This document shows, in pieces, positions 51,786-60,229 of a DNA stretch of 64,000 bases; position 1 is the stretch's first letter; each line of letters starts with the position of its first letter. Made by a program: the position numbers and the translations under genes. Location: NCBI RefSeq assembly GCF_030296915.1, contig NZ_AP028031.1:1979501-2043500 (forward strand), read 5' to 3'. Source of the stretch: Anaerostipes hadrus ATCC 29173 = JCM 17467. GTDB taxonomy: Bacteria; Bacillota; Clostridia; Lachnospirales; Lachnospiraceae. Below the pieces are notes generated by a model. The model did no database searches and was not told where the DNA came from. It saw nothing but the letters and a program-made list of their open reading frames with translations.

Positions 51786-52163
51786 TTAAAATCCTTTCGG
51801 CATAAGTTCTGATAATCGATATGTTTCAAATCCATCTGGGCTTTGACAGATCACTTTCAGATCTGGATTGAATTCATGTAGAAACTGGCGGCAGATTCCA
51901 CATGGATAAACCGTTTCTTTGTCACTGCCATTGGATGCGATCGCGATCATTTCAAAGTCATGATATCCTTCACTGACAGCTTTGACTGCCGCTGTTCTCT
52001 CTGCACAAATGGCTGCTCCATAAGAAGAATTCTCCACATTACACCCGGTGAATACTTTTCCTTCTTTGGTAAGAATTGCTGCTCCTACTTGAAATCTGGA
52101 ATAAGGTGCGTATGCTTTCTCTTTTGCTTTATCTGCAAAATCTAATAATTCCTGATCTGTCAT
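51786..52163 (-). CDS. cdd: Cytidine deaminase
   Basis: 125 residues, homotetramer type. Deaminates cytidine and deoxycytidine. Zinc motifs: TGCNVENSSYGAAICAERTAAVKA (catalytic Glu with Cys) and PCGICRQFLHEF. AKEKAYAPYSRFQVGAAI is the N-terminal block. It lies 4 bp before miaA and 25 bp after mutL. Confidence 0.97.
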   Translation of the reverse strand: MTDQELLDFADKAKEKAYAPYSRFQVGAAILTKEGKVFTGCNVENSSYGAAICAERTAAVKAVSEGYHDFEMIAIASNGSDKETVYPCGICRQFLHEFNPDLKVICQSPDGFETYRLSELMPKGF

Positions 52164-52188
52164 AGTCTTCCCTCCTTGTCTGGTTTCA

Positions 52189-54126
52189 CTATACGATTCT
52201 CTTAAACTTCTTGTCTATCTCATACTTACTCATCTTGATGATCGTTGGTCTTCCATGTGGACACTGGTATGGATTTTCCAGCTTCATCAGTTCATCTAAA
52301 AGATGTTCTACTTCCATTAACGATACTCTCTGATTTCCCTTGATCGACATCTTACATGCCATTGTCGCAATCTTTGATGCGATCACTTCTGTATCCAAGG
52401 TACCATTTTCTTGACTTACCGCATCTAAAAGTTCCATAAATAAGTCTCTTTCCCCGATTCCATAGAGATTGGCTGGAACTTCCCGGATACAATATTCATT
52501 CCCTCCAAAAGATTCGATCGTAAATCCTAAACCTGCGAATGCATCTTTGTATCTTGTTAACGCTTCTGCTTCCGTCATAGAAACCGTCACAACCATTGGC
52601 GGTTCTAATCTCTGGCTGTATATTTCTTTTTCTTTGAAATTCTTCATCAGCCTCTCATAATTGACTTTTTCATGTGCTGCATGCTGGTCCATGATAAATA
52701 ACTGGTCTTCGTACTCAATAAGCCAATATGTCTTAAAGAGCTGACCTAAGATCTTGCGGTCAGGTCTTGCCTGAACTGAAAATACTGGATCTTCTCTTAG
52801 TGTCATCTGATTGCTGCTTAATTCATCGGTCTTGTATTGTGGAAATTCTTTTTTCTGGGTATTGTAGTTTAAGCCTGCATAAGTCGGTTTCTTTGTATTT
52901 TTTGATGATTCGCTGGCTGTTAGTGTTTTCTTTACAGGATGTGACGGCTTTTCAATCTGTTGTTGTACAGCTTGCCTTTGCTTTTCAACCTGCTGTTGTA
53001 CACCTTGCCCTTGCTGATCTACCTTCTGAACCTCTTCTTTCCTTCGGTTCACCTCAAATGGCTCAGGCTTTTTCACTTCTTTTGTCTTCGGCAATTCTTT
53101 CTTCTTCGGTGTCTCTCTTAATACATCCTGCACCAGATCTTTCTGAAGTAATGCCGCTCTGACTGCATCTACTACAAGCTCGTAGATTTCTCTTCCATTT
53201 CGGAAACGGATCTCCATCTTTGTCGGATGAACATTCACATCCAGCAGTTCCTGATCGATCTTGAAATCAAGGCACACAAATGGATATCTGTGTTTCATCG
53301 TAAAGGTGCGGTATCCTTCTTCGATTGCCTTGTAAATGATCGAGCTTTTGATATATCTTCCATTAATAAAGTAACTCTCATAGTTTCTGTTTCCTCTGGA
53401 AACATACGGTTTTGCGACAAATCCTGTGACTTTCACATCTTCATTTTGTGCTTCTAGCGGGATCAATGCTCCTGCCACATCTCGCCCATAAATATGATAG
53501 ATGATGTCCTTTACCTTACCATTTCCAGAAGTATAAATCTTATTTTTATTGTTATGGATAAATTTAAATGAAATTTCCGGATGACTTAGGGCAATGTGTA
53601 CCATCATCTGTTCTACATACCCTGCTTCGGTTGTCGCACTCTTTAAGAATTTTCTTCTTGCTGGCGTATTATAAAACAGATTCTTTACCAGAAATGTTGT
53701 TCCATCGGGTGCTCCGATATCGTCAAAAGCTTCTTCCTCGCCTCCATAGATCTTATAGGATACTCCGCTGAAACTTTCTGCAGTCTTCGTTACCAGCTCA
53801 ACCTGTGCAACTGCGCTGATACTTGATAATGCCTCTCCTCGAAATCCAAGGGAAGATACACTTAACAGATCTTCAACCGAACGGATCTTGCTTGTCGCAT
53901 GACGTAAAAATGCAGTCTTTACCTGATCTTTTGGAATTCCGATCCCATTGTCAGTTACCCTGATCAATGTCATTCCGCCGTCTTTGATCTCCACAGTCAC
54001 TGCATTTGCTTTTGCATCCACTGCATTTTCCACAAGCTCTTTGACAACAGAAGCTGGCCGTTCAATAACTTCTCCTGCTGCAATATTATCGATCGTCTTT
54101 TGATCTAGTAATTGTATCTTCGCCAT
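52189..54126 (-). CDS. mutL: DNA mismatch repair endonuclease MutL
   Basis: 645 residues. N-terminal GHKL ATPase: GEVIERPASVVKELVENAVD, TDNGIGI and GFRGEALSSISAV. A long Gln/Lys-rich linker (about 340-430) contains imperfect repeats of QQ-x-EK (QQVEKQRQAVQQQIEKPSH). The C-terminal endonuclease domain has DQHAAHEKVNYERL, the DQHA-x2-E-x4-E metal motif, and CPHGRPTII. So it is a nicking MutL, matching a MutH-free bacterium. It follows mutS by 4 bp. Confidence 0.97.
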   Translation of the reverse strand: MAKIQLLDQKTIDNIAAGEVIERPASVVKELVENAVDAKANAVTVEIKDGGMTLIRVTDNGIGIPKDQVKTAFLRHATSKIRSVEDLLSVSSLGFRGEALSSISAVAQVELVTKTAESFSGVSYKIYGGEEEAFDDIGAPDGTTFLVKNLFYNTPARRKFLKSATTEAGYVEQMMVHIALSHPEISFKFIHNNKNKIYTSGNGKVKDIIYHIYGRDVAGALIPLEAQNEDVKVTGFVAKPYVSRGNRNYESYFINGRYIKSSIIYKAIEEGYRTFTMKHRYPFVCLDFKIDQELLDVNVHPTKMEIRFRNGREIYELVVDAVRAALLQKDLVQDVLRETPKKKELPKTKEVKKPEPFEVNRRKEEVQKVDQQGQGVQQQVEKQRQAVQQQIEKPSHPVKKTLTASESSKNTKKPTYAGLNYNTQKKEFPQYKTDELSSNQMTLREDPVFSVQARPDRKILGQLFKTYWLIEYEDQLFIMDQHAAHEKVNYERLMKNFKEKEIYSQRLEPPMVVTVSMTEAEALTRYKDAFAGLGFTIESFGGNEYCIREVPANLYGIGERDLFMELLDAVSQENGTLDTEVIASKIATMACKMSIKGNQRVSLMEVEHLLDELMKLENPYQCPHGRPTIIKMSKYEIDKKFKRIV

Positions 54127-54130
54127 AAAA

Positions 54131-56758
54131 TTACTCCTCGTTCTTTAACTTCTCCTGTAACACATATAAATAATTCAATGCTTCCAGCGGTGTCATGTCA
54201 GAAAGGTCTTTTTCTCTTAGTTCTGCCATAAATGGATGTTCCATCGTTGGTTCATCGCTTTCTCTGAAGAAACTTAACTGTTGTGCCTCTCCATATGGCA
54301 TGATATCCTTCGCTCCTGACGTCAGATCATGTTCTTCTAATTCTCTTGCGATCTCTTTTGCTCGATTGATCACGGCATCTGGGACTCCGGCAAGTTTTGC
54401 AACCTGCACTCCATAACTCTTATCTGCACCACCTTTTACGATCTTACGCAGGAACACGATGTCATCTCCCTGTTCTTTGACAGCAATGCAGTAGTTATGT
54501 ACACTGTCGATCTTACCTTCTAACTCTGTCAGTTCATGATAATGTGTCGCAAACAGAGTTTTTGCACCGAGGAGCTTGGAATTGCTGATATATTCCACAA
54601 CTGCCCATGCAATGGACAACCCATCAAATGTACTCGTTCCACGTCCGATCTCGTCTAAGATCAACAAACTGTTTTTCGTTGCATTTCTTAAAATATTGGC
54701 AACTTCACTCATCTCAACCATAAATGTACTCTGTCCAGAAGCAAGATCATCTGATGCTCCAACCCTTGTAAAGATGCGATCTACGATACCGATATTTGCT
54801 TTCGCCGCTGGTACAAAGGAACCAATCTGTGCCATTAATACGATCAGGGCAACCTGCCTCATATAAGTTGATTTACCTGCCATGTTTGGTCCCGTGATGA
54901 TCGCTACACGATTCTTCTTGTTATCAAGATATGTATCATTAGAAATAAACATATCATTTGGGATCACCTGCTCCACAACCGGATGTCTTCCATCCTTGAT
55001 ATCAATCGTCCCTCTGACATTTAACTTCGGACGTACAAAATGATTGCGTTCTGCGACATATGCAAGGGAGGCAAGTGCATCGATCTGTGCGATCACATTC
55101 GCTGTTCTTGAGATTCGTTCCATCTCTCCTGCTAATGTTTCACGGATCATAACATAAGTTTCATATTCTAACGCATACAGACGGTCTTCGGAACCTAGGA
55201 TCGTATCTGCCAGCTGGTTTAATTCTTCGGTTGTGTAACGCTCGGAATTGGCCAGTGTCTGCTTACGGATATAATAATCAGGTACAAGATCTTTGTAGGA
55301 ATTTGTCACATCTAAATAGTACCCAAATACTTTATTGAACTTGATCTTTAAGTTCTTGATCCCTGTTTTTTCACGTTCCCGTTCCTCAAGTTCCATCAAC
55401 CATTGCTTTCCTTCTGTTTTAGCACGTTTTAATTTGTCTATATCTTCCTTGAATCCTTCCTTGATGATCCCACCTTCTTTGATCGCAAGCGGTGGTTCTT
55501 CAATGATGGAATCTTCCAAAAGATTGTGGATATCTTCCAATGGATCTAAATCTTCTCTTAATCCAGACAATAATGGATCTTTGCATTCTTCAAGAACTGT
55601 TTTGATCGCAGGCAGCAATTCCAACGATGTTTTAAATGCGATCATATCTCTTGGATTCGCTGTCTTATAACTTACTTTTGTCATTAAACGTTCCAGATCA
55701 TAGATCGGATTTAAGTATTCTCTTAATTCTTCTCTTACGATCGTCTGATCCGTAAGTGTTGTGATCGCATCATATCTCTCTTCGATCTTTTTCTTATCCA
55801 CCAATGGCTGCTCTACCATGTTTCTTAGCATTCTGGCACCCATAGCTGTTTTTGTCTTATCTAATACCCATAAGAGTGAACCTTTTTTTTGTTTATCACG
55901 TAATGTCTCACAAAGTTCCAAATTTCTACGGCTGGAGCTGTCGATGATCATAAATTCACTTGTCTCATAAGCTTCAATATGCATCAGATGATCCAGAGAA
56001 CTCTTCTGTGTCTCATGAAGATATCCAAGCAATGCACCCGTTGCGATCACTCCCATTGGATGATCCACAAGTCCAAGACCTTCTAAATTTCCTACTTTGA
56101 ACTGACGCTTGATCCTTTCCTCTGCCTGTTCTTCATCAAAATGGTATGGCTCAATGCTTGAGATCACGATCGACATCTTGTCTTTTAAGTAATCAAAATC
56201 CATGCCACTGATCAAAAATGCATCATTACAAACGATCTCTGCCGGCTCGAACTTGAAGATCTCATCTCTGACTTTCGCTAAACTATCCATTGATGTTGTT
56301 CTAAAATCCCCCGTTGTAACATCAACAAATGAAATTCCGTAACTTCCATCATTTGCAAAAATACACATCAGATAGTTATTTTTCTCATCATCAAGACTCT
56401 GCTGGGAAATATTCGTTCCTGGCGTTACAATACGCACGATCTCTCGTTTTACGATTCCCTTTGCCTGGCTTGGATCTTCAACCTGCTCACAGATCCCGAC
56501 TTTATATCCCTTTTCTACTAATTTATTTAAATAGGAATCCACAGCATGATAAGGAACGCCACACATTGGTGCGCGCTCCTCAAGTCCACAGTTCTTCCCT
56601 GTTAATGTGATCTCTAATTCTTTGGATGCTGTCAGTGCATCATCAAAGAACATCTCATAGAAATCTCCGAGACGATAAAATAAGATACAATCTTTATTCT
56701 CTTCTTTGATCTGCATATACTGTTGCATCATTGGTGTCAGTTTTCCTTTTTTAGCCAT
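54131..56758 (-). CDS. mutS: DNA mismatch repair protein MutS
   Basis: 875 residues from the ATG of MAKKGKLTPMMQQYM, 8-bp overlap with the miaB end and GGGAGAGCAGATCC before it. Mismatch reading F-x-E in LGDFYEMFFDDA (about 32-43), connector, core and clamp domains, then the ATPase: TGPNMAGKSTYMRQVALIV (Walker A), SLLILDEIGRGTSTFDGLSI (Walker B) and FATHYHELTELE. Works with MutL, encoded next to it. Confidence 0.98.
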   Translation of the reverse strand: MAKKGKLTPMMQQYMQIKEENKDCILFYRLGDFYEMFFDDALTASKELEITLTGKNCGLEERAPMCGVPYHAVDSYLNKLVEKGYKVGICEQVEDPSQAKGIVKREIVRIVTPGTNISQQSLDDEKNNYLMCIFANDGSYGISFVDVTTGDFRTTSMDSLAKVRDEIFKFEPAEIVCNDAFLISGMDFDYLKDKMSIVISSIEPYHFDEEQAEERIKRQFKVGNLEGLGLVDHPMGVIATGALLGYLHETQKSSLDHLMHIEAYETSEFMIIDSSSRRNLELCETLRDKQKKGSLLWVLDKTKTAMGARMLRNMVEQPLVDKKKIEERYDAITTLTDQTIVREELREYLNPIYDLERLMTKVSYKTANPRDMIAFKTSLELLPAIKTVLEECKDPLLSGLREDLDPLEDIHNLLEDSIIEEPPLAIKEGGIIKEGFKEDIDKLKRAKTEGKQWLMELEEREREKTGIKNLKIKFNKVFGYYLDVTNSYKDLVPDYYIRKQTLANSERYTTEELNQLADTILGSEDRLYALEYETYVMIRETLAGEMERISRTANVIAQIDALASLAYVAERNHFVRPKLNVRGTIDIKDGRHPVVEQVIPNDMFISNDTYLDNKKNRVAIITGPNMAGKSTYMRQVALIVLMAQIGSFVPAAKANIGIVDRIFTRVGASDDLASGQSTFMVEMSEVANILRNATKNSLLILDEIGRGTSTFDGLSIAWAVVEYISNSKLLGAKTLFATHYHELTELEGKIDSVHNYCIAVKEQGDDIVFLRKIVKGGADKSYGVQVAKLAGVPDAVINRAKEIARELEEHDLTSGAKDIMPYGEAQQLSFFRESDEPTMEHPFMAELREKDLSDMTPLEALNYLYVLQEKLKNEE

Positions 56759-58163
56759 GGATCTGCTCTCCCATATAATAGAAACCTTTTTCCTCAACTA
56801 ATTTAACATCTGCCATTGTACCAATCTGTTCTTTACATCCTTTAAAATGAACTAACAGGTTATTTTCCAATCTTCCTGTTAACATTCCTTCTTCGTGCGT
56901 ATTCTCTTCTTCGATCAGAACTCTCTCGATATCTCCGACTTTCTTCTTGCAATTCTTTGCAGATGTCTCTTTTAATAAGGCAAGAAGTCTGTCAAAACGA
57001 TCTTTGATCACATCTTTGTCCACCTGATCTTCCATGCTCGCTGCTGGTGTTCCGGAACGTTTCGAATATACATATGTGTATGCACTGTCAAATCCAACTT
57101 CTCTTACAACATCTAATGTCTCCTTGAAATCTTCTTCTGTTTCTCCAGGGAATCCTACGATAATATCTGTTGTAAAAGACACTCCAGGGATTCTCTCCTG
57201 AATCTTCTTAGCAAGTGCCACATACTGTTCTTTTGTATAATGACGATTCATCAATTTTAACAGGCGGCTGCTTCCTGACTGCATTGGAAGATGCATATGT
57301 TTACATACTTTCTTGCTTGTTGCCATCACTTCGATCAGATCATCCGATAAATCCTTTGGATGTGGTGTCATAAAACGGATTCTTTCTAGTCCTTCGACTT
57401 TCTCTACTTCTCTTAATAATTCAGCAAATGACATTGGTTCTTCTAATGTCTTTCCATAAGAATTTACATTCTGTCCAAGAAGCATCACTTCTTTGACACC
57501 TTCTGATACGACCTGCTTTACTTCTTTGATGATATCTTCCGGCTTACGGCTTCTTTCTCTTCCTCTTACATATGGCACGATACAGTAACTGCAGAAGTTA
57601 TTGCATCCATACATAATATTAACTCCACATTTGAATGAGAATTTACGGTCACTTGGAAGATCTTCCACGATCTGGTCTGTATCTTTCCAGATATCAACGA
57701 TCATTCCCTTGGAGTCTACTCTTGCTTTTAATAATTCTGCTAATTTAAAGATATTGTGCGTTCCAAAGATGATATCTACAAATTTATAGCTTGAACGAAT
57801 CTTCTCAATCACATGCTCTTCCTGCATCATACATCCACATAACCCGATCATCATCTGTGGATTTCTCTCTTTCATCTTCTTAACCTGCCCCAAATGTCCA
57901 TATAATTTTGTATTGGCATTCTCACGAACTGTACATGTATTAAAGATCAGGAAGTCTGCTTCTTCTGTTTCAACTTCTTCATATCCGATCGTTTCTAAGA
58001 TTCCTAATAACTTTTCAGAGTCTTTTTCATTCATCTGGCAGCCAAATGTGGTTACATGGCATGTGAGCTTTCTTCCTAATTCTTCAGACCTTTTCTGAAC
58101 CCATTTTTTCATTTCTTCCATATATTCATACTGTCTTGACGACTCGTTCTTTAACTGTTCCAT
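56751..58163 (-). CDS. miaB: tRNA-2-methylthio-N6-isopentenyladenosine synthase MiaB
   Basis: 470 residues from the ATG after AGGAGAAATAATAG; the longer frame overlaps the promoter. Radical SAM methylthiotransferase that adds a CH3S group to i6A37 of tRNA. N-terminal cluster domain: VTTFGCQMNEKDSE, FNTCTVRENAN and GLCGCMMQEE. The radical SAM site is MYGCNNFCSYCIVPYVRGRERSR. A TRAM domain (KVGDIERVLIEEEN) closes the chain. First gene of the operon. Confidence 0.97.
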   Translation of the reverse strand: MEQLKNESSRQYEYMEEMKKWVQKRSEELGRKLTCHVTTFGCQMNEKDSEKLLGILETIGYEEVETEEADFLIFNTCTVRENANTKLYGHLGQVKKMKERNPQMMIGLCGCMMQEEHVIEKIRSSYKFVDIIFGTHNIFKLAELLKARVDSKGMIVDIWKDTDQIVEDLPSDRKFSFKCGVNIMYGCNNFCSYCIVPYVRGRERSRKPEDIIKEVKQVVSEGVKEVMLLGQNVNSYGKTLEEPMSFAELLREVEKVEGLERIRFMTPHPKDLSDDLIEVMATSKKVCKHMHLPMQSGSSRLLKLMNRHYTKEQYVALAKKIQERIPGVSFTTDIIVGFPGETEEDFKETLDVVREVGFDSAYTYVYSKRSGTPAASMEDQVDKDVIKDRFDRLLALLKETSAKNCKKKVGDIERVLIEEENTHEEGMLTGRLENNLLVHFKGCKEQIGTMADVKLVEEKGFYYMGEQIHG

Positions 58164-58215
58164 TCTATTATTTCTCCTACTTTTATAATTCATCTCTATT
58201 TTTACAGTATCGTTA

Positions 58216-58244
58216 ATTATAACAAATTTGAATGAGTCATGCAA
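58216..58244 (-). promoter_or_regulatory. Promoter of the miaB-mutS-mutL-cdd-miaA-ynbB operon
   Basis: TTGCAT (58239-58244), 17-bp spacer, TATAAT (58216-58221) on the minus strand, about 50 bp before the miaB start. Confidence 0.8.
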
Positions 58245-58376
58245 TGTATATGAGAAAAACGAAACAACAGAATAAGGGAGCCAGACCAGATTGTTTAGAC
58301 CTTTTAAAATCTATCGTTTGTTTAAATCTTTAATAAAAATCCACCAATAATTTACACTATCAAACTAAAATTTTTC

Positions 58377-58405
58377 TTGTCACATTGCTTCGTTTAAAGT
58401 AAAAT
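58377..58405 (+). promoter_or_regulatory. Promoter of the Na/phosphate transporter gene
   Basis: TTGTCA (58377-58382), 17-bp spacer, TAAAAT (58400-58405) on the plus strand, giving a leader of about 40 nt. Confidence 0.7.
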
Positions 58406-58419
58406 ATAAGTAATGTTTA

Positions 58420-58436
58420 TGTTAAGTTATTGTTAA
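58420..58436 (+). promoter_or_regulatory. PhoP-box-like repeat in the nptA leader
   Basis: TGTTAA-GTTAT-TGTTAA, two 6-bp repeats 11 bp apart. Read on the minus strand this is TTAACA-N5-TTAACA, the repeat pair bound by the phosphate regulator PhoP in Bacillus. It lies downstream of the core promoter and just before the AAGGAGAA ribosome site, so a repressing rather than activating role is suggested. Chance is possible in this AT-rich leader. Confidence 0.5.
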
Positions 58437-58452
58437 GAAGGAGAACTATCGT

Positions 58453-60135
58453 ATGAACTATACTATCATACTTGCTCTGATGGGAGGCCTTGGCCTCTTT
58501 CTTTATGGGATGAAACTGATGAGCGATGGACTTGAGAAAGCTGCCGGTGCGAAGCTTCGCCGGATTCTTGAAATATTTACTACAAACCGTTTAACGGGTA
58601 TGTTAGTCGGAATCTTTTTTACCGCTGTTATTCAGTCCTCTAGTGCTGCTACTGTTATGGTAGTCAGCTTTGTAAATGCAGGGCTTATGAACCTGTCTCA
58701 GGCTGCTGGAGTTATCCTTGGTGCTAACATTGGTACTACTGTTACTTCCCAGCTTGTTTCTTTTAACCTTTCTGAGATTGCCCCTGTCTTTTTAATGGCG
58801 GGTGTTATTATGGTATTATTTATAAATAATCCTACCGTTCAGAAAGTGGGAGAAGTTATTCTTGGATTTGGTGTTTTATTTATGGGATTAACTTCCATGT
58901 CAAGTGCTATGTCTGTGTTAAGGGATTCACCTTTGATCACATCTTACCTTCAGACGCTGGATAACCATTTCCTTGGTGTTTTATTTGGATTTATCATGAC
59001 TGCGATCTTACAGAGTTCTTCTGTTACTGTAAGTATCGTTCTTTTGATGGCATCTCAGGGATTATTACATCTTCCAATCTGCTTCTTTATTATTCTTGGA
59101 TGTAATATGGGATCTTGTGTGTCCGCATTGCTTGCCAGCTTAAGTGGTAACAAAGGTGCAAAACGTGCTGCGATGATCCATTTCTTATTTAATGTATTTG
59201 GAAGTATCATCATCTTTACAGGACTTAGCTTTGCACTTACTCCTATCACAAACTTTTTCTTAAGTATTTCCGGTGGAAATCTTGGACGAAGTGTTGCAAA
59301 TGCTCATACAACATTTAAGATCATTGAAGTATTATTTATGTTCCCATGTACACCTTTAGTTGTTGCATTAACAGAGAAGATCATCCGTGGAAAAGATGAA
59401 AAAGTTCACCATAATGAACTGCAGTATATTACAGAGATTTCCTTAAAATCTCCTGCAACAATGATCCCTCAGGCGAAGAATGAGTTAAGACGTATGGCTA
59501 ATATGGCACAGGAGAATTTAGACCATGCCATCCACGGATTTCTAAATCAATCCGATGAATTTGTTGATAAAATCTATCATCGCGAGGAAGATATCAATAA
59601 TGTCAGTCATGCGATCACTGATTATCTGGTAAAGTCCAACCAGCTATCACTGCCTTTAGCCGATCAGAAGATCTTGGGTTCCATGTTTTATGTTGTTAAT
59701 GATATCGAACGTATCGGTGATCACGCAGAAAATTTTGCTGATTTTACAAAAACAGAGATCAAACATAACACTGGACTTACTGGAGATGCAAAAGAAGAAA
59801 TCAAAAAGATGTACACTGCTGTTTCCAAACTGTTAAAACTTTCCCTGGAGTGTTTCATGGAACAAGATGGTGTCAACAAACCTGAAGAAAAGCTTGCTGA
59901 GATTGCAATTCTGGAAGCTTCGATTGACAAAATGGAACGCAGATATCAAAAACACCATATCAAACGTCTTGCCAAAGGCGAATGTGAGCCAAGAGCTGGT
60001 TTATTGTTCTCCGATATGCTTTCTGAATTAGAGCGTATTGCTGATCATAGTGTGAATATTGCTTATTCCATGAGTGATGAAGATGAAGATGAAATACTTG
60101 CTGCTGAGAATGAAGCCCTCACTGCTAAAAATTAA
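58453..60135 (+). CDS. Na/phosphate cotransporter family protein (NptA/YjbB type) with PhoU-like tail
   Basis: 560 residues. The membrane half has two inverted Na/Pi repeats marked by the twin QSSS motifs (VIQSSSAATVMVVSFVNAGL and ILQSSSVTVSIVLLMASQGL, about residues 55-75 and 185-205) plus GGLGLFLYGMKLMSDGLE and LGANIGTTVTSQL. The last 200 residues are a PhoU-like helical domain (ENLDHAIHGFLNQSDEFVDK, MFYVVNDIERIGDHAENFAD, ELERIADHSVNIAYSMSDE). Moves phosphate with sodium across the membrane; direction is not known. One of only two plus-strand genes here. Confidence 0.93.
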   Translation: MNYTIILALMGGLGLFLYGMKLMSDGLEKAAGAKLRRILEIFTTNRLTGMLVGIFFTAVIQSSSAATVMVVSFVNAGLMNLSQAAGVILGANIGTTVTSQLVSFNLSEIAPVFLMAGVIMVLFINNPTVQKVGEVILGFGVLFMGLTSMSSAMSVLRDSPLITSYLQTLDNHFLGVLFGFIMTAILQSSSVTVSIVLLMASQGLLHLPICFFIILGCNMGSCVSALLASLSGNKGAKRAAMIHFLFNVFGSIIIFTGLSFALTPITNFFLSISGGNLGRSVANAHTTFKIIEVLFMFPCTPLVVALTEKIIRGKDEKVHHNELQYITEISLKSPATMIPQAKNELRRMANMAQENLDHAIHGFLNQSDEFVDKIYHREEDINNVSHAITDYLVKSNQLSLPLADQKILGSMFYVVNDIERIGDHAENFADFTKTEIKHNTGLTGDAKEEIKKMYTAVSKLLKLSLECFMEQDGVNKPEEKLAEIAILEASIDKMERRYQKHHIKRLAKGECEPRAGLLFSDMLSELERIADHSVNIAYSMSDEDEDEILAAENEALTAKN

Positions 60136-60160
60136 ATTTGAGTTGAACCTAGAATATAAG

Positions 60161-60222
60161 AAAAGGATCTGCAAACCCTTTTGATACTTTATGTATCTTT
60201 GATCTGCAGATCCTTTTTCTTT
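60161..60222. terminator. Bidirectional terminator between the transporter and GH13 genes
   Basis: AAAAGGATCTGCA (60161-60173) pairs with TGCAGATCCTTTT (60205-60217), with a small inner GATAC/GTATC stem. T runs follow on the plus strand, A runs precede, so it can stop transcription from both converging genes. Confidence 0.88.
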
Positions 60223-60229
60223 TTTTCTT

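Noticed and set aside
52960..53035. Gln-rich repeats in the MutL linker as a possible variable tract
   Set aside because: Linker composition varies freely in MutL; the DNA copies are imperfect, so slippage is unlikely.
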